64,000 nucleotides of DNA from an uncultured Prevotellaceae bacterium (GCA_902769705.1 CACXPX010000015.1:62001-126000); one strand, 5' to 3'; shown: positions 47,908 through 56,658, counted from the stretch's first letter. Numbers and translations: made by a program. Notes: generated by a model not told the origin, from the letters alone.

Positions 47908-47923
47908 TTCTAAAGAATTAGAA
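47908..47923. promoter_or_regulatory. BlaI-type operator 3, over the start of the transcript
   Basis: TTCTAAAGAATTAGAA, 33 bases after operator 2 and directly before the ATG at 47925. The arms match operators 1 and 2; the centre differs. Confidence 0.6.
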
Positions 47924-47924
47924 C

Positions 47925-48374
47925 ATGAAAGAGAAAAAACAACAAACAGCGCAGCAAGAACAGACTCAAAACGCTTTGAGTTCAGCCGAGTTGCAGCGGA
48001 AGAAGGTCAAAGGCCAGCTCACCAAAGCCGAAACGCAAGTGATGAATGCGCTATGGGCACTTCCCCAGAGCCAAGGATTCTCTTCAGAAATCATGGAGAG
48101 ATTGCCTGAACCCAAGCCAGCTCCGACCACTTTGCTGACATTCCTGAAGATATTGAAGGAAAAAGAATTTGTAAAAGCCGCTAAAATTGGGAAGGCACAA
48201 CTCTTCAGCGCCACAGTTAGTAAAGAGGATTATACGCGTGCGTATATGAAAGAGGTGCAGAAGACATTCTTTGGAGGTTCGTTTGCTTCGCTCGTATCTT
48301 TCTTTGCCAAAGACGAGCAGCTAAGCGATGAAGAGGTTAGTGAGATTATGGAAATCATAAAGCATCGCAAATAA
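47925..48374 (+). CDS. BlaI/MecI/CopY-family transcriptional repressor
   Basis: 149 residues. A charged N-terminal extension (about 1-30, rich in Gln and Lys) precedes the winged-helix domain KGQLTKAETQVMNALWALPQSQGFSSEIMERLPEPKPAPTTLLTFLKILKEKEFVKAAKIGK. The C-terminal dimerisation part contains the predicted cleavage region around FGGSFASLVSFFAK and ends LSDEEVSEIMEIIKHRK. In related systems the repressor is removed when a partner M56 membrane protease is triggered. That partner follows directly, sharing one base (TAATG). Three 16-base operators overlap the promoter, which indicates strong autorepression. Confidence 0.93.
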   Translation: MKEKKQQTAQQEQTQNALSSAELQRKKVKGQLTKAETQVMNALWALPQSQGFSSEIMERLPEPKPAPTTLLTFLKILKEKEFVKAAKIGKAQLFSATVSKEDYTRAYMKEVQKTFFGGSFASLVSFFAKDEQLSDEEVSEIMEIIKHRK

Positions 48375-50245
48375 TGGTTGAGTTTCTAATCTACGATTTG
48401 AAGGTGGCAGCATTGATAGCCGTTTTCTATTTCTGCTATCGGCTGCTGATGGAGCGCGAGACAATGCATCGGCTGAACCGAATCGTGCTGTTGTCTTCCA
48501 TCGTGCTCTCGCTGGTTTTGCCTCTATGCGTCATTACGCTGCATAAAACGATAGAGGTGGAGCAGGTGTCGGTGGTTGACACCGCAGAACTGGTTGTCGC
48601 AGATTTAGAAGCAACATCAGTTGAGGATTCCACTAATCTTCTACAACCCTATATCATCTTTGTCGTTTTCATCATCGGCTTCGTCTGCCGATTGATTTAT
48701 ATCGCAAACAGTTATCGGCATTTGCGCCGAATGATAAAAGATAGTGAGCAACATTCGTTGGAGGATGGCGTGACGTTGGCAGTTGTCGACCTGCCTGTTG
48801 CACCCTTCTCGTGGATGCACACCATCGTGTTAAGCCGGATTGACTACGAGGAGCGCAACCCTTCGATACTTGTTCACGAACGAGGGCACATCCTGCAGCG
48901 ACACAGCTGGGATATCGTCTTTGTTGAAGCGCTTACGGCCCTGCAATGGTTCAACCCTGTGGTATGGCTCTTGCGTCGCGACTTGCGAACCGTACACGAG
49001 TATGAAGCCGATGCAGCCGTTCTCTCGTCAGGCTCAGACGTGGGCCAATACATTCAACTACTGATGCGGAAGGCGATGGGTGCAAAGGCCTGTATCCTCG
49101 CCAACGGCATCAACAACAGCACCATCAAAAAGCGAATTAATATGATGTTACTTAATAAATCCCCACGCCGCAACTCCCTGAAGTTGTTGGCCCTGCTGCC
49201 CGTCGTGGGCGTAACTCTCGCCCTCAATGCCGAGACCGTCACCGACGTGGTCTATACCGACCCACCTCAGAAGCAGGTACCCGTGAAGAAGGGCAAGAAG
49301 AACAGCACCATCAACCTCGGTGGCAACCAGACCATCAAAGTGGTGGAGCAAGAGAATGCTCAGGCTGCTGAACAATTGCAAAGTTACACCACAGAGTTGC
49401 AAAAGGCGAAACAGAATCCAGCTATCATCCTCCTCAACACCAAACCGAATGGAGAAGAACCGTTGCTCATCGTTGATGGCAAGACGGTCACTAGAGAAGA
49501 TATTCAAGTTCTTCCCCCAGAATCTATTTCGAATATAGTTGTGATGAAAGAAGAGGCTGCCATTAAGTCTTACGGTGAAAACGCCAAGTATGGAGTGATT
49601 ATCGTCAATACCAAAAAGTATCAAGAAGAACTTGACAATGAGCCGAAACAGCCAGATGTCTTCGATGTGGTAGAGGGGATGCCTCAGTTCCCAGGCGGTG
49701 CAGCAGCCCTTATGCAGTATCTTTCGCAGAACATCAGATACCCGAAAGAGGCGATGGAGGCTAAAACACAAGGGCGTGTTATCGTTCAGTTCGTGGTCGA
49801 GAAAGACGGTTCCATCAGTGGCGCCCATGTGGTCAAGTCAGTCAATCCACAACTCGATGCCGAGGCTCTCCGTGTGATCAGTGCCATGCCAAATTGGACT
49901 CCAGGCACCCAGAATGGAAAGCCGGTCAACGTGAAGTACGCCGTGCCCATCTCCTTCCGTCTGAAAGGCGATGAGAATCCCAATGCCGTGGGTACTTTCA
50001 CCCCCAATGCCGAGGGTTCCTTCATTCCAACAGATTTTAAAAGCCTCTCTGCAGAGGATCTCATCAAACGTTTACCCGGTGCCGAGATCGACAAAGATGG
50101 CAATGTCACCATTAATGGCAAGCCTGTCAAGAAAATCATGGTCGATGGTAAAGACTTGATGAAGGAAGGTTCTCTGAAAGACCCTATCAACATCAAGCTC
50201 GACGAAGGCGACATTATGCACATCACCACCAAGGTAAAGAAGTGA
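48374..50245 (+). CDS. M56 (BlaR1-type) membrane metallopeptidase fused to plug-like and TonB C-terminal domains
   Basis: 623 residues. Helices at about 10-22, 37-56 and 92-112 flank the M56 peptidase, with HERGH at 168-172 (HExxH zinc site) and EYEAD downstream. A fourth helix (about 267-284, LLALLPVVGVTLAL) leads outside the cytoplasm. A short TonB-plug-like module follows (about 355-412, LLIVDGKTVTREDIQVL). Next is a TonB C-terminal domain (about 428-530, MPQFPGGAAALMQYLSQNIRYPKEAMEAKTQGRVIVQFVVEKDGSI). The protein ends in another plug-like segment (about 565-605, LIKRLPGAEIDKDGNVTINGKPV). No penicillin-binding sensor domain is present, so the signal is not obviously a beta-lactam. It would sense envelope state and inactivate the BlaI-type partner. 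Confidence 0.9.
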   Translation: MVEFLIYDLKVAALIAVFYFCYRLLMERETMHRLNRIVLLSSIVLSLVLPLCVITLHKTIEVEQVSVVDTAELVVADLEATSVEDSTNLLQPYIIFVVFIIGFVCRLIYIANSYRHLRRMIKDSEQHSLEDGVTLAVVDLPVAPFSWMHTIVLSRIDYEERNPSILVHERGHILQRHSWDIVFVEALTALQWFNPVVWLLRRDLRTVHEYEADAAVLSSGSDVGQYIQLLMRKAMGAKACILANGINNSTIKKRINMMLLNKSPRRNSLKLLALLPVVGVTLALNAETVTDVVYTDPPQKQVPVKKGKKNSTINLGGNQTIKVVEQENAQAAEQLQSYTTELQKAKQNPAIILLNTKPNGEEPLLIVDGKTVTREDIQVLPPESISNIVVMKEEAAIKSYGENAKYGVIIVNTKKYQEELDNEPKQPDVFDVVEGMPQFPGGAAALMQYLSQNIRYPKEAMEAKTQGRVIVQFVVEKDGSISGAHVVKSVNPQLDAEALRVISAMPNWTPGTQNGKPVNVKYAVPISFRLKGDENPNAVGTFTPNAEGSFIPTDFKSLSAEDLIKRLPGAEIDKDGNVTINGKPVKKIMVDGKDLMKEGSLKDPINIKLDEGDIMHITTKVKK

Positions 50246-50277
50246 TTCTCACTCGTTTTGAGTCACTCTTGACGAAC

Positions 50278-50317
50278 AAAAGAGTCAGCATGCGAAAGCA
50301 GGATGCTGGCTCTTTTT
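50278..50317 (+). terminator. Rho-independent terminator after the M56 gene
   Basis: AAAGAGTCAGCAT pairs with ATGCTGGCTCTTT (one G-U pair) around an 11-base loop, followed by a T-run. Confidence 0.85.
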
Positions 50318-50426
50318 TGTCATTATGGGCACGATTTTCGTCTTATTTCTTCCTAATGAATGTTAATAGTTTATAAATATTCATTTTTGAGAATCATCAC
50401 TCACACGCGTATAGGAAGAAAATGTG

Positions 50427-50434
50427 TACCTTTG
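50427..50434 (+). promoter_or_regulatory. -7 box for the ribosomal protein operon
   Basis: TACCTTTG, with a predicted start near 50441, giving a leader of about 140 bases before rplM. Confidence 0.65.
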
Positions 50435-50440
50435 CAGACC

Positions 50441-50582
50441 GATTATTTGGGGATACACTTAGAGTCCCCGGCATAGGAGTGTTAATAGCGGTGTCTTTGG
50501 CCGGGCATCGTGGTTAGTGAATCGCCTTTGCACAACTGATAATTATCAAAAATGTTTTTTAGTAGTAAATTTTAATCAAAAA
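50441..50582 (+). promoter_or_regulatory. rplM leader with two mutually exclusive stems
   Basis: GGGGA (50449-50453) can pair with TCCCC (50465-50469). CCCGGC (50467-50472) can instead pair with GCCGGG (50500-50505). The two stems share bases, so only one can form at a time. This fits a ribosomal-protein autoregulatory leader. The rest is AT-rich up to the ATG. Confidence 0.5.
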
Positions 50583-51044
50583 ATGGACACTTTAAGTTAC
50601 AAGACTATTTCCGTGAACAAGGAAACAGCCCAAAAAGAGTGGGTGGTCATCGACGCCACCGACCAGGTTGTTGGTCGTCTTTGCTCGAAAGTGGCAAAGC
50701 TGTTGCGCGGAAAGTACAAACCTTCATTCACACCGCACGTGGATTGCGGTGACAACGTCATCATTATCAACGCCGCCAAGGTGGTCTTCACAGGTAAGAA
50801 AGAGACCGACAAGGTGTACACTCGTTATACTGGTTACCCCGGTGGACAGCGTTTCAACACGCCTGCTCAGTTGCGCAAGCGTGAAGACGGTATGGATAGA
50901 ATCATCCGCCACGCTGTGAAGGGCATGCTGCCTAAAGGAATCTTGGGACGCCACATTCTGAACAACCTCTATGTCTATAATGGCACAGAGCATCCCCATG
51001 AGGCTCAGAAGCCCAAGGCTATTGATATCAACCAGTATAAATAA
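50583..51044 (+). CDS. rplM: 50S ribosomal protein L13
   Basis: 153 residues from ATG 50583. A GTG at 50517 gives a 22-residue extension with no homology look and is rejected. Family motifs include EWVVIDATDQVVGRLCSKVAKLLRGKYKPSFTPHVDCGDNVIIINAAKVVFTGKK and IRHAVKGMLPKGILGRHILNNLYVYNGTEHPHEAQKP. L13 is an early assembly protein of the large subunit. It precedes rpsI by 13 bases, the conserved rplM-rpsI pair. Confidence 0.98.
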   Translation: MDTLSYKTISVNKETAQKEWVVIDATDQVVGRLCSKVAKLLRGKYKPSFTPHVDCGDNVIIINAAKVVFTGKKETDKVYTRYTGYPGGQRFNTPAQLRKREDGMDRIIRHAVKGMLPKGILGRHILNNLYVYNGTEHPHEAQKPKAIDINQYK

Positions 51045-51057
51045 TAAATAGGTAAAG

Positions 51058-51444
51058 ATGGAACAGATTAATGCAATTGGTCGCCGCAAGAGTTCGGTGG
51101 CTCGTGTGTATCTGAAGGAAGGTACAGGCAATATCATCATCAATAAGAAAGCATTGAACGAATATTTCCCCTCCGCTATCCTGCAGTATGTGGTGAAGCA
51201 GCCGCTGGCTCTGCTGGGTGTGGAAGAGAAGTACGACATCAAGGTGAACCTCGACGGTGGCGGTTTCACTGGCCAGAGCCAGGCTCTGCGTCTCGCTATT
51301 GCTCGCGCACTTGTCAAGGTGAACGCCGAAGATAAGAAGAACCTGAAGGATCACGGTTTCCTGACACGCGACAGCCGCAGCGTTGAGCGTAAGAAGCCCG
51401 GTCAGCCCAAGGCTCGTCGTCGCTTCCAGTTCAGTAAGCGTTAA
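51058..51444 (+). CDS. rpsI: 30S ribosomal protein S9
   Basis: 128 residues. The start INAIGRRKSSVARVYL and the C-terminal GFLTRDSRSVERKKPGQPKARRRFQFSKR are diagnostic; the extreme C-terminal SKR contacts the P-site tRNA. It is co-transcribed with rplM. A gap of 105 bases with a strong hairpin separates it from rpsB. Confidence 0.98.
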   Translation: MEQINAIGRRKSSVARVYLKEGTGNIIINKKALNEYFPSAILQYVVKQPLALLGVEEKYDIKVNLDGGGFTGQSQALRLAIARALVKVNAEDKKNLKDHGFLTRDSRSVERKKPGQPKARRRFQFSKR

Positions 51445-51472
51445 TTTCAACTGAACGAGTTTAGTATCTAAA

Positions 51473-51506
51473 CCAGATGGATTTGGCTATGCCAACTACC
51501 ATTTGG
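51473..51506 (+). promoter_or_regulatory. Structured leader hairpin upstream of rpsB
   Basis: CCAGATGG (51473-51480) pairs with CCATTTGG (51499-51506) using one G-U pair. After an internal loop TTGGC (51483-51487) pairs with GCCAA (51491-51495) over a TAT triloop. It lies 43 bases before the rpsB ATG. It may bind S2 or otherwise set rpsB-tsf output. Confidence 0.55.
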
Positions 51507-51549
51507 CTGAATTAAAAGAAAGTAAACAACAATAAAAAGAAAAAAGACA

Positions 51550-52419
51550 ATGTCAAGAACAACATTTGACCAGTTACTCCAGGCAGGTTGCCACTTTGGC
51601 CACCTCCGTCGCAAATGGAACCCCGCTATGGCTCCCTATATCTTCATGGAGCGCAATGGCATTCACATCATCGATCTGCACAAGACTGTGGCAAAAGTGG
51701 ACGAGGCCGCCGAGGCCCTGAAGCAGATTGCTAAGTCGGGAAAGAAGATCCTGTTCGTCGCTACTAAAAAACAGGCTAAGGACATCGTAGCTGAAAAGGC
51801 CACATCTGTCAACATGCCTTACGTCATTGAGCGTTGGCCGGGCGGCATGCTCACCAACTTCCCCACCATCCGTAAGGCTGTGAAGAAAATGGCGAACATC
51901 GACAAACTGATTGCTGATGGAACATTCTCAAACCTCTCGAAGCGTGAGTTGCTGCAGGTGACTCGTCAGCGCGCTAAGCTCGAGAAGAACCTGGGTTCTA
52001 TTGCCGACCTCACTCGTCTGCCCTCTGCTTTGTTCGTGGTTGACGTGTTGAAGGAGAACATCGCCGTGCGCGAGGCCAATCGTCTGGGCATCCCCGTGTT
52101 CGCAATGGTCGACACCAACAGCGACCCGAAGAACATTGACTTCGTGATTCCCGCCAACGACGACGCTAAAGACTCTGTCGATGTGGTGCTGACAGCATGC
52201 TGCCAGGCTATCGCCGAAGGACTTGAGGAGCGCAAGGCTGAGAAAGCCGACGAGAAAGCTGCTGCCGAGCAGGCTGAAGAGGCTGCTGAAGTGAGACCCC
52301 GCCGTGCTCGCAAGAGCCGCAAGGAAGAGGCTCCCGCAGCTGTAGAGGAAGCTCCCGTTGCAGAGGAAGCACCTGCTGCTGAAGAGGCTGCAGAGGAAGA
52401 GGCTCCCGCCGCTGAGTAA
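51550..52419 (+). CDS. rpsB: 30S ribosomal protein S2
   Basis: 289 residues. The S2 core (about 1-225) contains LLQAGCHFGHLRRKWNPAMAPYIFMERNGIHIIDL, ERWPGGMLTNF and VDTNSDPKNIDFVIPANDDA. A long C-terminal tail (about 230-289) is low in complexity, mostly Ala, Glu and Pro with one Arg/Lys patch (RPRRARKSRKEE). Such tails are common in Bacteroidales S2 and are not conserved in sequence. tsf follows after 36 bases. Confidence 0.98.
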   Translation: MSRTTFDQLLQAGCHFGHLRRKWNPAMAPYIFMERNGIHIIDLHKTVAKVDEAAEALKQIAKSGKKILFVATKKQAKDIVAEKATSVNMPYVIERWPGGMLTNFPTIRKAVKKMANIDKLIADGTFSNLSKRELLQVTRQRAKLEKNLGSIADLTRLPSALFVVDVLKENIAVREANRLGIPVFAMVDTNSDPKNIDFVIPANDDAKDSVDVVLTACCQAIAEGLEERKAEKADEKAAAEQAEEAAEVRPRRARKSRKEEAPAAVEEAPVAEEAPAAEEAAEEEAPAAE

Positions 52420-52423
52420 TCAA

Positions 52424-52446
52424 TTTACAATTTACAATTTACAATA
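52424..52446. repeat. Three 7-bp tandem units between rpsB and tsf
   Basis: AATTTAC is repeated three times directly after the rpsB stop. No hairpin is present; the function is unknown. Confidence 0.6.
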
Positions 52447-52455
52447 AAAAGAATT

Positions 52456-53454
52456 ATGGCTATTTCAATTGAAGATATCAAGAAACTGCGTGCCATGACC
52501 GGTGCAGGTCTGGCTGATGTGAAAAAGGCCCTCACCGAGGCTGAAGGCGATTTCGCCAAAGCTAAGGAACTGCTCCGCGAGCGTGGACTTGCTATCGCCG
52601 CCAAGCGCAGTGACCGCGAGACCTCTAACGGATGTGTGCTCGTGAAGGCTGTTGAAGGTTTTGCAGCTACCATCGCCCTGAAGTGCGAAACTGACTTCGT
52701 GGCTAACGGTGCCGACTTCATCGCCCTCACTCAGACCATCCTCGACGCCGCTATCGCCAACAAGTGCCAGACCCTCGACGAGGTGAAGGAACTCATATTG
52801 GCAGACGGACAGAAGGTGCAGGACGCTGTTACCCAGCGCTCTGGTATTACTGGTGAGAAGATGGAGCTCGACGGCTACCTCACTCTCACTGGTAACAACA
52901 TCGAGGTTTACGACCACATGGGCAAGCACACCCTCACCACTATGGTGCAGCTCAACAAAGAGAATGTTGAGGCTGGTCACAAGTTGGCTATGCAGGTGGC
53001 TGCCATGAAGCCCGTTGCTCTGAATGCTGAAAGCGTTCCCCAGGCTGTTCTCGACGAGGAATATAAGACCGCTGTTGAGAAGACCAAGCTGGAGCAGGTG
53101 GAGAAGTATGTGGAAGTTGTGCTCAAGAAGGCTGGCATCAACCCCAACCTCGTGGACAGCGAAGACCACATCGCTTCGAACATCAAGAAGGGATGGCTCA
53201 CTGAGGAGCAGGCTGCTGAGGCTCGCGAGTTGAAGGAGAAGGCTGCTGCCGAGAAGGCTGGAAGCCTGAATCCCAACATGATTGAGAACATCGCCAAAGG
53301 TCGTGTGCAGAAGTTCCTCAAGGAGAACTGCCTCGTTGACCAGGAGTTCCAGTTCGGTGACGGCGACAAAGCTACTGTCAGCCAGTGGCTCGCTCAGCAG
53401 GACAAGGAACTGAAGATTGTCGACTTCAAGCGTTTCACACTCGTTGCCGAGTAA
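52456..53454 (+). CDS. tsf: Translation elongation factor Ts
   Basis: 332 residues. The N-terminal UBA-like domain contains IKKLRAMTGAGLADVKKALTEAEGDFAKAKELLRERGL. The core with the Tu-binding motif VETSNG-like SDRETSNGCVLVKAVEGFAATIALKCETDFVA follows. The C-terminal module is present (NPNMIENIAKGRVQKFLKENCLVDQEF). It catalyses GDP release from EF-Tu. The rpsB-tsf order is the usual one. A terminator lies 80 bases after the stop. Confidence 0.98.
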   Translation: MAISIEDIKKLRAMTGAGLADVKKALTEAEGDFAKAKELLRERGLAIAAKRSDRETSNGCVLVKAVEGFAATIALKCETDFVANGADFIALTQTILDAAIANKCQTLDEVKELILADGQKVQDAVTQRSGITGEKMELDGYLTLTGNNIEVYDHMGKHTLTTMVQLNKENVEAGHKLAMQVAAMKPVALNAESVPQAVLDEEYKTAVEKTKLEQVEKYVEVVLKKAGINPNLVDSEDHIASNIKKGWLTEEQAAEARELKEKAAAEKAGSLNPNMIENIAKGRVQKFLKENCLVDQEFQFGDGDKATVSQWLAQQDKELKIVDFKRFTLVAE

Positions 53455-53534
53455 TCAGCGTTTGCAGTAGGCAGATACTATTATGAAATGAAACTATAAT
53501 CAAGATTTAGAATTTTTCATAATTTTATTTGTTG

Positions 53535-53572
53535 GCGTTCGTTTGTTTGTGAAAACAAGCGGGCGCTTTTTT
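53535..53572 (+). terminator. Rho-independent terminator after tsf
   Basis: GCGTTCGTTTGTTT (53535-53548) pairs with AAACAAGCGGGCGC (53553-53566) using several G-U pairs, followed by TTTTTT. Confidence 0.85.
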
Positions 53573-53617
53573 CATGCTTTTTTATTTGCCAGATTTCGAA
53601 TAATCGTTTTTTTTATT

Positions 53618-53625
53618 TATCTTTG
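53618..53625 (+). promoter_or_regulatory. -7 box for the SusR-like regulator gene
   Basis: TATCTTTG, 44-51 bases upstream of the ATG at 53669. Confidence 0.6.
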
Positions 53626-53668
53626 CCCCATGTAAAACCAAACAAGACGAAAAGAGATTAGCAAAGGG

Positions 53669-56641
53669 ATGAGCATGAGACACGCAACACTGCTGGTTTT
53701 AGCATTCGTTTTCTCGCTGGGCATCAAGGCGCAGACGCCGTATGTCGAGCGGTATAACGTGTTGTATCTCGACATGACACACGGCCTTCCCAATAATTTC
53801 GTTGATGACATCTATGCCGACAGCGACGGTTTCATTTGGATTGCCACACATGGTGGTGGGTTGGTCCGTTATGATGGCTATTCGGTTCTCGACTTCGGTG
53901 TGGGTAGCCCAGGCCGGCAGCTACGGAGCAATTCGTGCCGTAGTGTCTGCGAAGATGAGTTCCGCCGTCTATGGGTCTCTTTCGACGAATGCACGGAGGT
54001 GCTTGATTTGGAGACGTTGAAGCCCGCAAATCTTGTTGACAAAAATGGTCGTTTGGAGCAAATGCTGCGAGAGCGCTCCGTCCGTGTGCATCGCGATGCC
54101 AAAGGAAAGATGTGGATTGTGACGATGAGCAACATCTATTGCGTGAGTTTCATGTCGGACGGCACGGTGGCTGATGTCTTGCAATATGCTTATACGGGCA
54201 ATACGCCTGATGTCTTTATCGGCGATATCGATGGCGATGGCACCGTTTGGGTGGCTTTTGGTGGCGGTCTTCATCGTCTTTCCGTTGTTCCTTCAAAAGG
54301 TGGTGCTGAAAGCAAGTTGGTACTCAGCAGTTTGTCACCATTGTTGCAAAACCTTCCTGTCACTTTTATCGTTGACGTTTGTAAGCGCGACAATAAAATC
54401 TGGATAGCGACGAATGCAGGCTTGTATGTTTACGACCCCTATATAAATAAGGTGTCGGTGATGAACCATACGCTTTCTCCGACCTCGTTGTCTCATAATT
54501 ATGTGTCGAGTTTGGCCGTTTCAGCTGACAACCGATTGTTGGTAGGTACGTTGAGCGGTGTTGATGTGTTGAACGAGGCAACGGGAGAGTTCGAACATTG
54601 GGGTATGCAGAGCGCGCATCCGTTGTCGAACAATTTCGTGAATTGCCTGTTGGTAACCTATGGGCAGGTCTGGGTGGGCACCGAAGGCGGTGGTGTCGTG
54701 AGGCTTGTTCCACGTCAGTTGACGCTTCAAAACTTCGTTCATACCAACGATGAGACATCGCTGTCCCAGTTTGCGGTCAATGCGATGTATGTGGAGCCGT
54801 CAGGCACCTTGTGGGTGGGCACGGTGGAAGGAGGTTTGAACAGGCATAAGCCCGATGATAAAGGCTTTACGCATTACACCACGTCTAACACACGTCTTTC
54901 GCATAACAGCGTGTCGGCACTTGCAGCCGATGCCTCTGGTCGTTTGTGGGTTGGCACATGGGGTGGTGGTATCAACATGTTGCAATTGGACAATCCCGCA
55001 GGCTTGGAGCCGTTGAGCGTGCCAACAGCGTATCAGCCACTCTTGAACTTCATTGGCGCATTGGCCTATGATTCTTTGAACGACGGGATTTGGATTGGCA
55101 GTAATGACGGCATTTACTTTTATGACTTGAAATCGTCAGAGCTGAAAGACCCCTTCGAGGGCAGCCGCAATTTCAGGGGTTGTATCGGCAGCGTTATCAC
55201 GTCTGATGGACATTTGTGGATGGGATGCTTGGAAGGAGCAGTGGTGGTTGACTTGAAAAAGCGCAGCAGAGCCCGCTATCCCTTCAGTAGCCGTCATCTG
55301 ATTTACAAACTGGACGAGCCAGCGAGCGGCATCATTGACAAGATTTCATGTTTCTATGAAGCTTCTGACGGCACCCTTTGGGTGGGCAGCAACGGCTATG
55401 GGCTCTATCGTCGAGATGTTGACAAAGCGGGGCATGAGACATTCAAGGCCTATCGGGTGGAGGACGGATTGGCCAATAATGCTGTGAAAGGGATTGTGGA
55501 AGGGCAGGACGGCATGTTGTGGATTACGACGGTTAATGGTCTCTCTCACTTCAACCCGAAGACAGGTGTGTTCACCAACTTCCACGAGGAGGACGGCTTG
55601 ATATCCTCGCAGTTCTATTGGAATTCCGCCGTAAAGGGTGCGGACGGCGCTCTTTACTTGGGAACGGAGAAAGGACTTTCGTGCGTTACCGACGAAAAGG
55701 GCACAGACGTTTATAGAGGACGCCTGCATTTCACGTTGCTGACCGTTGCTAATCAGCAGGCTGAGGCGGGTTCAAAGTATATCTCGAAGAACATCACCTA
55801 TGCCGACCGTATATCGCTCAGCGAAAGCGACAAGTCGTTCACCATCGAGTTTTCGGCTCTTCACTACGGCAACGAGACGCAAGGCATCTACAGTTACAGG
55901 ATGCGAGGCTTTGAGCGCGAATGGACGCCCCTTCCCGCTGGGCAGCATAGCGTTCGCTATACCAGTCTTCCGTCGGGCGATTATGTGTTCGAGGTGAAAT
56001 ACGAGTCGGCACTCGACAATGGTGAAGACAGCCGCATCTCCATCGCTATCAGCGTGGTTCCCTATTTCTGGAAGAGCTGGTGGTTTATCTCGCTTTCGCT
56101 CCTCGCCTTGACGGTGTTGGCCAGCTGGGTCTATCAGCGCAGGACGGAGGAACTGAAGAGACGCGAGGCCGAGCGCTTGATACGCCCGATAGAGAAGGTG
56201 CTGCGCGAAAGCGATGCGCCCGAACAGTTGCAGGCACGCATCGAAAGCATATTGAGCAACGAACGGCGTTTTGCTGAGAGTTCCAAGAAAAGTGTGGAGG
56301 CCGATGCCGAGGAGATGAAGAAGAGCCAGAAGCCCTTCATGGACCGCGTGATGACTATCATGGAGAAAAACTACATGAATTCAGAGTTTGGCGTGACTGA
56401 GTTTTGCGAACAGATGGGCATGAGCCGCAGCTTGTTGTCGAAGAAACTGAACGAAGAGACAGGGCAGAGCACCACCCAGTTCATCCGCAACTATCGTTTG
56501 GACATTGCCAAGCAAATTCTGAAGCGGGGAGACCAGCGCAATATTGCCGAAATTGCGTTCAGCGTGGGCTTCAACGACCCCAAGTATTTCACCCGTTGTT
56601 TCACCAAACTATATGGAACCAGCCCGTCTTCAATGGTCTGA
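53669..56641 (+). CDS. SusR-like transmembrane regulator: beta-propeller sensor, Y_Y_Y domain, AraC DNA-binding domain
   Basis: 990 residues; ATG 53669 or 53675. Signal peptide TLLVLAFVFSLGIKAQ. Two-component-regulator propeller repeats fill about 25-690 (LPNNFVDDIYADSDGFIWIATHGGGLVRYDG and many further LWVGT or IWIAT blades). A Y_Y_Y domain is at about 725-795 (YSYRMRGFEREWTPLPAGQHSVRYTSLPSGDYVFEVK). One membrane helix follows (SWWFISLSLLALTVLASWVY, about 800-820), then a coiled linker. A C-terminal AraC domain completes it (GVTEFCEQMGMSRSLLSKKLNE and IAEIAFSVGFNDPKYFTRCFTKLYGTSPSSM). No histidine kinase or receiver domain is present, unlike hybrid two-component regulators. It probably senses a glycan fragment in the periplasm and activates the susC/susD operon downstream. 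Confidence 0.92.
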   Translation: MSMRHATLLVLAFVFSLGIKAQTPYVERYNVLYLDMTHGLPNNFVDDIYADSDGFIWIATHGGGLVRYDGYSVLDFGVGSPGRQLRSNSCRSVCEDEFRRLWVSFDECTEVLDLETLKPANLVDKNGRLEQMLRERSVRVHRDAKGKMWIVTMSNIYCVSFMSDGTVADVLQYAYTGNTPDVFIGDIDGDGTVWVAFGGGLHRLSVVPSKGGAESKLVLSSLSPLLQNLPVTFIVDVCKRDNKIWIATNAGLYVYDPYINKVSVMNHTLSPTSLSHNYVSSLAVSADNRLLVGTLSGVDVLNEATGEFEHWGMQSAHPLSNNFVNCLLVTYGQVWVGTEGGGVVRLVPRQLTLQNFVHTNDETSLSQFAVNAMYVEPSGTLWVGTVEGGLNRHKPDDKGFTHYTTSNTRLSHNSVSALAADASGRLWVGTWGGGINMLQLDNPAGLEPLSVPTAYQPLLNFIGALAYDSLNDGIWIGSNDGIYFYDLKSSELKDPFEGSRNFRGCIGSVITSDGHLWMGCLEGAVVVDLKKRSRARYPFSSRHLIYKLDEPASGIIDKISCFYEASDGTLWVGSNGYGLYRRDVDKAGHETFKAYRVEDGLANNAVKGIVEGQDGMLWITTVNGLSHFNPKTGVFTNFHEEDGLISSQFYWNSAVKGADGALYLGTEKGLSCVTDEKGTDVYRGRLHFTLLTVANQQAEAGSKYISKNITYADRISLSESDKSFTIEFSALHYGNETQGIYSYRMRGFEREWTPLPAGQHSVRYTSLPSGDYVFEVKYESALDNGEDSRISIAISVVPYFWKSWWFISLSLLALTVLASWVYQRRTEELKRREAERLIRPIEKVLRESDAPEQLQARIESILSNERRFAESSKKSVEADAEEMKKSQKPFMDRVMTIMEKNYMNSEFGVTEFCEQMGMSRSLLSKKLNEETGQSTTQFIRNYRLDIAKQILKRGDQRNIAEIAFSVGFNDPKYFTRCFTKLYGTSPSSMV

Positions 56642-56658
56642 CTTGTCCTTTGTTCTAA

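Noticed and set aside
50517-50582. GTG start of L13
   Set aside because: The extra residues do not belong to L13 and overlap the structured leader; ATG 50583 fits the family.
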